A stretch of DNA of 64,000 nt, from NCBI RefSeq assembly GCF_003938655.1, contig NZ_RJJT01000007.1, positions 62,001-126,000 of the forward strand. Direction: 5' to 3'. Below the pieces are notes generated by a model that saw only the letters and a list, made by a program, of their open reading frames with translations, did not search any database and was not told where the DNA came from. The stretch comes from Rhizobium pisi. Its GTDB lineage: Bacteria > Pseudomonadota > Alphaproteobacteria > Rhizobiales > Rhizobiaceae. The stretch's first letter is position 1. Each line of letters starts with the position of its first letter. Position numbers and translations under genes: made by a program. This document shows, one piece after another, positions 43,906 to 52,181 of this stretch.

Positions 43906-44817
43906 ATGACAGCTTCGGGTAAGGGCCAGGACCGCAGGCGGATCGCCTTTCTCGGTACCGGTCTGATGGGCGCGCCGATGGCTCGCCGGCTGATCGGTGC
44001 GGGTTTTGCCGTTACCGTCTGGAACCGCGACCCCGGCAAGGCCGCACCACTTGCGGCAGACGGTGCGGTCTGCGCGGAAACACCCAGAGATGCCGTTTCG
44101 GGCGCCGATGTCGTCATTACCATGCTGACCAATGCCGAGGCGGTGGGGAACGTGCTGTTCGAGCGGGGGACGGTCGATGCGATGGCGTCCGGCGCCACCG
44201 TGATCGACATGAGTTCGATCGCCCCGCATTTTGCCCGCGACCATGCGGCGAGGCTTGCCGAACGCGGCATCCATCATGTCGATGCGCCGGTTTCCGGCGG
44301 CGTCGTCGGGGCGGAAGCCGGTACGCTCGCGATCATGGCGGGCGGCGACAAGGACGTGATCGACGGACTTCAGGATATCTTTGCGCCGATGGGGCGCGTG
44401 ATCCGGGTCGGCCCAAGCGGGGCAGGCCAGCTTGCCAAGCTTGCCAACCAGCAGATCGTTGCGGTGACGATCGGCGCCGTGGCCGAAGCGATGGTGCTGA
44501 TCGAAGCGGGCGGCGGCTCGCCGGCGGCCTTCCGGGACGCCATTCGCGGCGGCTTTGCTGAGAGCCGGATCCTTGAGCTCCACGGCAAGCGCATGGTCGA
44601 GCGGCAGTTTGCGCCCGGCGGCTCCTCCAGCAACCAGCTGAAGGATCTGAACGCCGCCATGGAGACGGCGAAAGCTTTGTCGCTGACGCTGCCATTGACG
44701 GCGGCAGTGCACACAGAATTCGGTGCATTCGTCGCCAATGGCCATGGCGAGAAGGATCATAGCGGCCTGCTTCTTCATCTCGAAGAGAAGAACGGCCGGC
44801 CGGGAGGAAAGCAGTGA
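43906..44817 (+). CDS. Beta-hydroxyacid dehydrogenase family (GarR/HIBADH-like)
   Basis: An NAD(P)-dependent oxidoreductase of 303 residues. Motifs: FLGTGLMGAPMARRLIGAG (cofactor), DAPVSGGVVGAEAGTLAIMAGG (substrate), and GQLAKLANQ with the catalytic Lys. Relatives reduce tartronate semialdehyde or oxidise 3-hydroxyisobutyrate. The stop overlaps the GTG start of xylD (GTGA), so it probably takes part in sugar-acid breakdown, for example handling an aldehyde formed after xylonate dehydration; that link is inferred. Confidence 0.9.
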   Translation: MTASGKGQDRRRIAFLGTGLMGAPMARRLIGAGFAVTVWNRDPGKAAPLAADGAVCAETPRDAVSGADVVITMLTNAEAVGNVLFERGTVDAMASGATVIDMSSIAPHFARDHAARLAERGIHHVDAPVSGGVVGAEAGTLAIMAGGDKDVIDGLQDIFAPMGRVIRVGPSGAGQLAKLANQQIVAVTIGAVAEAMVLIEAGGGSPAAFRDAIRGGFAESRILELHGKRMVERQFAPGGSSSNQLKDLNAAMETAKALSLTLPLTAAVHTEFGAFVANGHGEKDHSGLLLHLEEKNGRPGGKQ

Positions 44818-46598
44818 CGGACAGCCAATCGATGAAACGGCGCCTTCGTTCGCAGGACTGGTTCGACAATCCCGATCACATCGACCTGGCGGCGCTCTAT
44901 CTCGAGCGTTTCATGAATTACGGCATCACGCCGGAAGAACTGCGCTCCGGCAAGCCGATCATCGGCATCGCCCAGAGCGGTAGCGACCTTACCCCCTGCA
45001 ACAGGGTGCATGTCGAGCTCGCCAAGCGCGTGCGCGACGGCATCCGCGATGCGGGCGGCATTCCGATCGAGTTTCCGACGCATCCGATGTTCGAAAACTG
45101 CAAGCGCCCGACGGCGGCACTCGACCGCAATCTCGCCTATCTCGGCCTCGTCGAAATCCTTTATGGCTATCCGCTCGACGGCGTCGTGCTGACGACCGGC
45201 TGCGACAAGACCACGCCTTCTGCGATCATGGCGGCTTCGACGGTCGATATCCCGGCGATCGTGCTCTCCGGCGGACCGATGCTCGACGGCTGGCACGAGG
45301 GAGAACTTGTGGGCTCCGGCACGGTGATCTGGCGGATGCGGCGCAAATATGCGGCAGGCGAGATCGATCGAGAAGAGTTCCTGCAGGCAGCGCTTGATTC
45401 AGCACCTTCGGTCGGCCACTGCAACACAATGGGAACCGCCTCGACGATGAACGCGCTTGCCGAGGCGCTCGGCCTTTCGCTGACCGGGTGCGGCGCCATT
45501 CCGGCCGCTTATCGCGAGCGCGGCCAGATGGCCTATCGCACCGGGCGGCGCGCCGTCGAGATCGTGTTCGAGGACCTGAAGCCGTCGGATATCCTGACGC
45601 GCGAGGCTTTCCTCAATGCGATCCGCACCAATTCGGCGATCGGCGGCTCGACCAATGCGCAACCGCATCTCGCCGCCCTGGCGAAGCATGCCGGCGTCGA
45701 ACTCCATCCCGACGACTGGCAGGTCCACGGCTTCGATATCCCGCTGCTTGCGAATGTCCAGCCGGCGGGCGCCTATCTCGGCGAGCGCTATCATCGCGCC
45801 GGCGGCACGCCGGCGATTATGTGGGAGCTGCTGCAGGCCGGAAAGCTCGACGGCAACTGCCGCACGGTGACGGGAAGGACAATGGCCGAGAACCTCGAAG
45901 GACGCGAGGCCAGCGACCGAGAGGTCATCCGGCCGTTCGGCGAGCCGCTGAAGGAGCGGGCGGGCTTCCTTGTTCTCAAGGGCAATCTCTTCGATTTCGC
46001 CATCATGAAAATGAGCGTCGTCTCGGAGGATTTCCGCCGGCGCTATCTCCAGGAGCCGGGGCGAGAAGGCGTCTTCGAGGGCAGGGCGGTGGTTTTCGAC
46101 GGTTCGGAAGACTATCACAAACGCATCAACGATCCTGAACTCGGCATCGACGAGAACACCATCCTCGTCATTCGCGGCGCGGGGCCGATCGGCTGGCCGG
46201 GTTCGGCCGAGGTCGTCAACATGCAGCCGCCGGACCACCTTCTCAGGAAGGGCATCCTCAGCCTGCCAACTATCGGCGACGGCCGCCAGTCGGGCACCGC
46301 CGACAGCCCCTCGATCCTCAACGCCTCGCCGGAGAGTGCTGCCGGCGGAGGCCTCGCCTGGCTTCGTAGCGGCGACGTGATCCGCATCGACTTCAATGAA
46401 GGGCGCTGCGACATGCTGGTTGACGACGCCGAGATCGAGCGGCGCAAGGGCGACGGCATTCCGCCGGTGCCGGCAGATGCGACACCCTGGCAGCGAATGT
46501 ACCGGCGCTCGGTCACGCAGCTGTCGGACGGCGCGGTGCTGGAAGGAGCAGCGGATTTCCGACAGATCGCCAAAACTCCGCCGCGGCACAACCACTGA
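44814..46598 (+). CDS. xylD: D-Xylonate dehydratase (IlvD/Edd family)
   Basis: An iron-sulfur dehydratase of 594 residues, GTG start with GGGAGGAAA before it. The N-terminus RSQDWFDNPDHIDLAALYLERFMNYGITPEELRSGKPIIG and the C-terminal TPPRHNH match my memory of Caulobacter XylD (595 residues) closely, much more than L-arabinonate dehydratase or IlvD. Cluster cysteines are C62 (TPCNR), C130 (TGCDKTTPS) and C203 (GHCNTMGTAST). It converts D-xylonate to 2-keto-3-deoxyxylonate. The other xylose-pathway genes (xylose dehydrogenase, lactonase, aldolase or XylX/XylA) are not in the window, so the pathway here is incomplete. Confidence 0.9.
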   Translation: MTDSQSMKRRLRSQDWFDNPDHIDLAALYLERFMNYGITPEELRSGKPIIGIAQSGSDLTPCNRVHVELAKRVRDGIRDAGGIPIEFPTHPMFENCKRPTAALDRNLAYLGLVEILYGYPLDGVVLTTGCDKTTPSAIMAASTVDIPAIVLSGGPMLDGWHEGELVGSGTVIWRMRRKYAAGEIDREEFLQAALDSAPSVGHCNTMGTASTMNALAEALGLSLTGCGAIPAAYRERGQMAYRTGRRAVEIVFEDLKPSDILTREAFLNAIRTNSAIGGSTNAQPHLAALAKHAGVELHPDDWQVHGFDIPLLANVQPAGAYLGERYHRAGGTPAIMWELLQAGKLDGNCRTVTGRTMAENLEGREASDREVIRPFGEPLKERAGFLVLKGNLFDFAIMKMSVVSEDFRRRYLQEPGREGVFEGRAVVFDGSEDYHKRINDPELGIDENTILVIRGAGPIGWPGSAEVVNMQPPDHLLRKGILSLPTIGDGRQSGTADSPSILNASPESAAGGGLAWLRSGDVIRIDFNEGRCDMLVDDAEIERRKGDGIPPVPADATPWQRMYRRSVTQLSDGAVLEGAADFRQIAKTPPRHNH

Positions 46599-46741
46599 TC
46601 TGGAGGTTGGCGGCTTCAAGGGCTCAGACTGCAACCCCCTTGATCCAAAAGGGGAAAGCCGTAACGAACAGTTCACCTAGTAACTAGTTCGGCCCTTGAG
46701 ACAAGGCTTCTTTAATGCCGGCTTGAGACCATATTGCCAGT

Positions 46742-48559
46742 ATGCAAGTTGCCAAGGTTGAGACCGCGTTGCCAGAAAATAAGTCCACACGATCCGAACA
46801 AGAGTTTCAGGATCTTCTGCGCCGGCTCGAACTCGCCCTAGATGCATCCCGGATCGGTGTCTGGGAGCACAGCATCGCCAGGGACGGGATCTTGTGGGAT
46901 GCGCAGATGCACCGGCTCTACGAGACCGGCGAGACATGCCGGAATGTGCCGGCATGGTTCTGGTCGAAAGCGATCCATCCCGATGATCGCGAGCGGGCCG
47001 AGCGCGACTTCGAGCAGGCGATCGCGGCGCGCGGCGCTTACAATTCGCAATTCCGTATCGTGCTGCCGAGCGGCGAAATCCGTCATCTGCGCTCGCGTGC
47101 GCATTTCTACGTGGATGCGGAGGGCCTGCCCTCCTTCATCGGCGCCGAATGGGATGTGACCGCCGACGTGCAGCTCAATGCCGAACTTGCGCGGCAGAAG
47201 ATGGTGGCCGAGGCGCGGGCGCTGGCGCTCGAGGAAAGCAATGCGCGCATCGAGCATGTCGCCGATCACGACTATCTCACCGGCTTGCCGAACAGGCGCC
47301 TTCTCGACAAGCGGCTGGCGGAGCTGCCGTCCGACAGGGGCATCACGACGCTTGCCGTGCTGCATCTCGACCTCGACCAGTTCAAGCAGATCAACGATAG
47401 CCACGGCCATGCGGCGGGCGACGCGGTGCTGAAGGCGGCAGCTCTGCGCATCACCGCCGCCATTCCCGCGAATGGCTTGGTCGCCCGCGTCGGCGGCGAC
47501 GAATTCGTCATCGTGCTGGTCAATTTCACCGATCTGGCCGAATTGAAGCTGATCACGGAGGACCTCCAGCGCCGGCTGCGGAAGAAGATCCGCTTCGGCG
47601 AGGAGATGCTGCAATCCGGCGCCTCGATCGGCGTTTCCTGGAGCGGCGATCGGCGGGCGCGCAACCTGCTTGCCGAATCCGATCTCGCGCTCTACCAGGC
47701 CAAGAAGCTCGGACGAAATCGCGTCGAATTCTTCACCCGACAATTGCAGGAGAACCTGCGCGCCAAGCGCCGCCTTGCCGAGGAGCTGAAGCACGGGCTG
47801 GAGCGCGGCGAGATCGTTCCCTATTATCAGGTGCAGCTCGATGCCCGCACACGGGAGGTCATCGGTTTCGAAGCGCTGGCGCGCTGGAAACATCCCGAGA
47901 AGGGCGTGCTCGCCCCCGGTATATTCCTGAAGATCGCCGATGAGCATGGGCTTTCGGCTGATATCGATGCGGCGATCCTGAAAAATGTTCTCCAAGACCG
48001 GCTGTTCTGGCTGCTGCGCGGCGTTACGGTTCCCCGCATCGCCGTCAATATCTCGGCGTCGCGTCTTGCCGACCCGGCGCTGCTCGGCAAGCTGAGGAAA
48101 CTTGACATTCCGCCCGGCGCAGTCGCCTTCGAACTGGTCGAGACGATCTTTCTCGACGACAGCGACGAGAAGCTGCTCGATCATATCGGCGACATCAAGC
48201 AGATGGGCATCGACATCGAGATCGACGATTTCGGATCGGGCCATGCCTCGCTGATCGGCCTCGTCAAGCTGCGGCCGAAGCGGCTGAAGATCGACCGGCA
48301 GCTCGTCACCGAGGTCGTCAGCTCCGCCGAGCAGCGGCGCGTAGTGGGATCGATCGTGGAAATCGCCAAGGCGCTTGATGTCGAGGTGATCGCCGAGGGT
48401 GTCGAGACCGAGGCGCATGCTGTCGTGCTGGCACAGCTCGGCTGCGATGGTCTGCAGGGTTATGCCTTCGGTTATCCGGCACCGGCGGCCGATATAGACC
48501 GGCTCTATTCATCGATGACGGGCGGGATCGAAAAGCAGAAGACCGCGATGGGCGGCTGA
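46742..48559 (+). CDS. PAS-GGDEF-EAL c-di-GMP enzyme
   Basis: A soluble protein of 605 residues. A PAS domain (about 25-140; ASRIGVWEHSIARDGILWDAQ) is joined by a helix to a GGDEF domain (about 170-330) with intact GGDEF at 251-255, and then an EAL domain (about 345-600) with EAL at 377-379, DDFGSG and EGVET. All metal and catalytic residues appear present, so both cyclase and phosphodiesterase functions are possible. No RxxD inhibitory site precedes GGDEF. It may tune polysaccharide production or motility. No clear ribosome site precedes the ATG at 46742. Confidence 0.9.
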   Translation: MQVAKVETALPENKSTRSEQEFQDLLRRLELALDASRIGVWEHSIARDGILWDAQMHRLYETGETCRNVPAWFWSKAIHPDDRERAERDFEQAIAARGAYNSQFRIVLPSGEIRHLRSRAHFYVDAEGLPSFIGAEWDVTADVQLNAELARQKMVAEARALALEESNARIEHVADHDYLTGLPNRRLLDKRLAELPSDRGITTLAVLHLDLDQFKQINDSHGHAAGDAVLKAAALRITAAIPANGLVARVGGDEFVIVLVNFTDLAELKLITEDLQRRLRKKIRFGEEMLQSGASIGVSWSGDRRARNLLAESDLALYQAKKLGRNRVEFFTRQLQENLRAKRRLAEELKHGLERGEIVPYYQVQLDARTREVIGFEALARWKHPEKGVLAPGIFLKIADEHGLSADIDAAILKNVLQDRLFWLLRGVTVPRIAVNISASRLADPALLGKLRKLDIPPGAVAFELVETIFLDDSDEKLLDHIGDIKQMGIDIEIDDFGSGHASLIGLVKLRPKRLKIDRQLVTEVVSSAEQRRVVGSIVEIAKALDVEVIAEGVETEAHAVVLAQLGCDGLQGYAFGYPAPAADIDRLYSSMTGGIEKQKTAMGG

Positions 48560-48859
48560 AATGCTTTTCCCGCCGTTCAAACCGGATGAGACGGCATCTT
48601 TTCGGTGCGACGTTTTGTTCACATCGGCTGGAAGATAATTGGCGCGCAAGTAATTTTCTTGAGCTTGCAACGGCATTGTTTCATGGTAATGCGGAAACGA
48701 AGCTTTCTGCATTGCAACGAAAAATGATTATACGCGTCGTCAAGACCATGAGCGCGGGTTTTCTCCATCATTCGCAGGTGCAATCGGAGAGTCGGGGCCT
48801 GACAACTGCTTTGCTGTTGCCGGGATGGACTTGCGGGGCATTCAATCTGGGAAGATCGC
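48560..48859. other. 300 bp gap without a supported gene
   Basis: The stretch between the c-di-GMP gene and the acetyltransferase gene shows no reading frame with coding character and no strong hairpin. It presumably contains the acetyltransferase promoter. Confidence 0.5.
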
Positions 48860-49708
48860 ATGAATTCGGAATTTGCCGTTCGTTCAATGCGGCCCGGCGA
48901 ACTGGAGCTCGTGCTCGAATGGGCGCGTCAGGAGGATTGGAATCCGGGGCTCGATGATTCGCTCGCATTCATCGAAGCCGATCCGTCCGGATTTTTCGTC
49001 GGCTCCATCGGTGAGGTTCCTGTCGGCTCTATCTCGGTCGTCAAATATGGCGACAGTTTCGCTTTTCTCGGCCTCTACATCGTCCATCCCGATTTTCGCG
49101 GCAAGGGTTACGGCAAGGCGATCTGGGAGGCGGGCATCGCCACGGCGAAAGGCCGGACGATCGGCCTCGACGGCGTCGCCGCGCAACAGGACAACTACCG
49201 CAAAGCCGGCTTCGAGCCCGCCTATACCACCATTCGCTACGGCGGCGTCGCCACCTCCTCGCCCACCTCGACGCTCGCCGCGCAGCCGGTGCTGGATTCC
49301 CGCCTGGAGGGACTGCAACGCTATGATTCGGCGATCTTTCCGCAGCCGCGGGACGCCTTCCTCGCCGCCTGGTGCACGGGCCGCAAGGGACGCCGTTCGG
49401 CGGTGGTGCGCAAGAGCCACAAGATCCGTGGTTACGGCACGATCCGCCGCTGTTACGAGGGCTACAAGATCGGTCCGCTTTTTGCCAACGATACCGACAG
49501 CGCCGCTGCGCTGCTTGCCGAATTGATCCCCGAAGCGAAGGGGGCTGCGATCTTTATCGACATTCCCACGGAAAACCGCGAGGCGGTCGCGCTTGCCGAA
49601 GGCCTCGGCCTTCAACCGGTGTTCGAGACCATGCGCATGTATCGCGGGCCGGCGCCGGCGATCCCGCTGAAGCATGTCTTCGGCGTGACGACGCTGGAGC
49701 TCGGTTAG
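48860..49708 (+). CDS. GNAT-family acetyltransferase with extra C-terminal domain
   Basis: A protein of 282 residues. The N-terminal GNAT domain (about 1-125) has the acetyl-CoA loop in LYIVHPDFRGKGYGKAIWEAG (R-G-x-G-Y-G). The C-terminal half (about 150-282) is a second GNAT-like fold with FIDIPTENREAVALAEGLGLQ, as in a known two-domain acetyltransferase subgroup. Substrate unknown. The start at 48860 has GGGAAG upstream. It converges on the DMT gene with only 3 bp between stops. Confidence 0.85.
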   Translation: MNSEFAVRSMRPGELELVLEWARQEDWNPGLDDSLAFIEADPSGFFVGSIGEVPVGSISVVKYGDSFAFLGLYIVHPDFRGKGYGKAIWEAGIATAKGRTIGLDGVAAQQDNYRKAGFEPAYTTIRYGGVATSSPTSTLAAQPVLDSRLEGLQRYDSAIFPQPRDAFLAAWCTGRKGRRSAVVRKSHKIRGYGTIRRCYEGYKIGPLFANDTDSAAALLAELIPEAKGAAIFIDIPTENREAVALAEGLGLQPVFETMRMYRGPAPAIPLKHVFGVTTLELG

Positions 49709-49711
49709 GCT

Positions 49712-50629
49712 CTAGTCCACCGGAGAGGCGGGTACGGTCGGCGCGGAAGCTTTCGGCCGGCCCTTTTCGGCGATCGCGATGCCGCCGAGCGTCAATACCA
49801 GCGCGATCATGTGGAAAGACTGGAGCCGCTCGCCGATCAGGGCAACGGAAAGCAGCGTGCCGAATACCGGGACCAGATTGATGAAAAGGCCGGCCCGGTT
49901 GGCGCCGATTGCCTCGACGCCCTTGATATAAAGGATCTGCGCCAGCAGCGACGGGAAAATCGCGGTATAGAGGGTGATGCTCCAGCCGGCCTGGTCCGGC
50001 CACAGCGCGCTGCCCCGGTCGATCTCCCAGAGAAGCAACGGCACCGAGGTCAGCATGGCGGCGAAGGCCGGGAATGCCATCAGCGTGCGCCAGTCGACCG
50101 GCGGTTTCCAGCGCAGAAAGATCGTGTAGAGCGAATAGGCGGCGATGGCGATCAGCATCAGCCCATCGCCACGGTTGAGCTGCAGCTGTAGCAGCGTGGC
50201 GAGGTCGCCATGGGCCGCCGTGAGTGCGACACCCACCAGCGTCATGCCGAAGCCGAGACATTGCGCCAGCGAGATGCCGGTGCGGAAAAAGAAGAGATTC
50301 AGCAGGAAGATCAGCATGGGAATGCCGGCCTGCTCAATGGCGACGTTGATGGCCGTCGTATATTGCACGGCCGAGTAAAGCATGGCGTTGAAGAGGGTGT
50401 AGCCAATGGCGCCGTAGCAGAGGAGCAGCGGCAGGTTCTTCCTCGCCACCGGCCAGTCCTTCTTCAGCTGCGGCACCGAGATCAGGGCGATCAGCGAGAC
50501 GGCGAGGAACCAGCGCAGGAAGGTCAGCATCATCGGGCTGACATGACCGACCGCGAGCTTGCCGGCGACCGAGTTGCCGCCCCAGCAGAGGGTGGCGATG
50601 ACGAGGCAGATATAGGCCGTGGCTTGCAA
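49712..50629 (-). CDS. EamA/DMT-family transporter
   Basis: An integral membrane protein of 305 residues with ten predicted helices in two EamA repeats (first near 3-140, second near 155-290). The N-terminal helix contains CWGGNSVAGKLAVGHVSPMMLTFLRW, typical of the family. Such proteins export metabolites or amino acids; the substrate is unknown. It lies between the acetyltransferase and purA, divergent from the latter. Confidence 0.88.
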   Translation of the reverse strand: MQATAYICLVIATLCWGGNSVAGKLAVGHVSPMMLTFLRWFLAVSLIALISVPQLKKDWPVARKNLPLLLCYGAIGYTLFNAMLYSAVQYTTAINVAIEQAGIPMLIFLLNLFFFRTGISLAQCLGFGMTLVGVALTAAHGDLATLLQLQLNRGDGLMLIAIAAYSLYTIFLRWKPPVDWRTLMAFPAFAAMLTSVPLLLWEIDRGSALWPDQAGWSITLYTAIFPSLLAQILYIKGVEAIGANRAGLFINLVPVFGTLLSVALIGERLQSFHMIALVLTLGGIAIAEKGRPKASAPTVPASPVD

Positions 50630-50822
50630 GAGCGTTTCTTCCTCGTCTTTCGGCGGTCGCCAGGCGGCGTTTTCTCAGGGGAAATAGCCTGCCGGCTGCT
50701 GATTTGTCACGTAAAAAGCCCAATCGGCTGTGACAACAGGGTCGCTTTCCCAAAAACAAAGCTTTATAGATGCGCGGGTTTGAGCAGGTGCGCGGTTCCG
50801 CGCCGGTAACAGGAAGAGTTAG

Positions 50823-52121
50823 ATGACGAACGTAGTCGTGGTCGGTTCGCAATGGGGTGACGAAGGCAAGGGCAAGATTGTCGACTGGCTTTCGGAACGC
50901 GCGGATATCGTTGTGCGCTATCAGGGCGGACACAATGCCGGCCATACGCTCGTCATCGACGGCACGAGCTATAAGCTCTCGCTGCTGCCGTCCGGCGTGG
51001 TACGCCCGGGCAAGATGGCCGTTATCGGCAACGGCGTCGTCGTTGATCCGCATGCCCTGATCGCCGAGATCGGCCGATTGGAGGCGCAAGGCGTGACGGT
51101 TACGCCTGACAATCTGCGCATTGCAGACAATGCGACGCTCATCCTTTCCTTGCATCGCGAGCTCGACGCGATGCGTGAGGATGCGGCATCGAACAGCGGC
51201 ACCAAGATAGGCACGACGCGCCGCGGCATCGGCCCGGCCTATGAAGACAAGGTCGGCCGCCGCGCCATCCGCGTCATGGATCTTGCCGATCTCGACAGCC
51301 TTTCCGGCAAGGTCGACCGTATCCTGACCCATCACAACGCACTTCGCCGCGGCCTCGGCGTCGCCGAAGTCAGCCACCAGACGATCATGGACGAGCTGAC
51401 CTCGATCGCCGATCGGGTGCTGCCCTTCCGCGATACCGTTTGGCTGCTGCTCGACAGGGAGCGCCGGAAGGGCGCCCGCATCCTGTTCGAAGGAGCGCAG
51501 GGCAGCCTGCTCGACATCGATCACGGCACCTATCCTTTCGTGACTTCCTCGAACACGGTGGCCGGTCAGGCTGCCGCCGGTTCGGGCATGGGGCCGGGCT
51601 CGCTCGGCTATATCCTCGGCATCACCAAGGCCTATACGACACGCGTCGGCGAAGGCCCGTTCCCGACCGAGTTGAAGGACGCGATCGGTGAGTTCCTCGG
51701 CGAAAAAGGTCATGAATTCGGCGTGGTGACGGGTCGCAAGCGGCGCTGCGGCTGGTTCGACGCAGCACTGGTGCGCCAGTCGATCGCCACCAACGGCATC
51801 ACCGGCATCGCGCTGACGAAGCTCGACGTGCTCGACGGCCTCGAAGAATTGAAGATTTGCGTCGGTTATATGCTCGACGGCGAACAGATTGATCATCTTC
51901 CCGCAAGCCAGGGAGCGCAAGCTAGGGTCGAACCGATCTACATCACGCTGGAGGGATGGAAGGAATCGACCGTGGGCGCCCGCAGCTGGGCGGATCTTCC
52001 GGCACAGGCGATCAAGTATGTTCGCCAGGTCGAAGAACTGATCGGGGCGCCTGTCGCACTCCTTTCCACCAGCCCGGAGCGGGATGACACGATACTTGTG
52101 ACCGATCCGTTTGAGGATTAA
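50823..52121 (+). CDS. purA: Adenylosuccinate synthetase
   Basis: An enzyme of 432 residues, the normal length. It catalyses GTP-dependent joining of IMP and aspartate, the first committed step to AMP. Motifs: N-terminal [16 protein letters not shown] (GTP loop and catalytic Asp), [22 protein letters not shown], the [23 protein letters not shown] block and [17 protein letters not shown] precedes the ATG. It precedes the large acidic membrane-protein gene by 60 bp; this order with rpoH close by is common in rhizobia. Confidence 0.97.
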   Translation: MTNVVVVGSQWGDEGKGKIVDWLSERADIVVRYQGGHNAGHTLVIDGTSYKLSLLPSGVVRPGKMAVIGNGVVVDPHALIAEIGRLEAQGVTVTPDNLRIADNATLILSLHRELDAMREDAASNSGTKIGTTRRGIGPAYEDKVGRRAIRVMDLADLDSLSGKVDRILTHHNALRRGLGVAEVSHQTIMDELTSIADRVLPFRDTVWLLLDRERRKGARILFEGAQGSLLDIDHGTYPFVTSSNTVAGQAAAGSGMGPGSLGYILGITKAYTTRVGEGPFPTELKDAIGEFLGEKGHEFGVVTGRKRRCGWFDAALVRQSIATNGITGIALTKLDVLDGLEELKICVGYMLDGEQIDHLPASQGAQARVEPIYITLEGWKESTVGARSWADLPAQAIKYVRQVEELIGAPVALLSTSPERDDTILVTDPFED

Positions 52122-52181
52122 GCTCACGGGTCACTATAGGGGATAGTTCGGGAGAGTTCCGGACTTCTTGAGAAAGTACTG

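Noticed and set aside
46677..46955. Minus-strand frame at the start of the c-di-GMP gene
   Set aside because: Shadow of the PAS-domain coding region.
48586..48957. Possible 123-codon gene before the acetyltransferase
   Set aside because: No ribosome site, irregular composition, and it runs into the acetyltransferase coding sequence.
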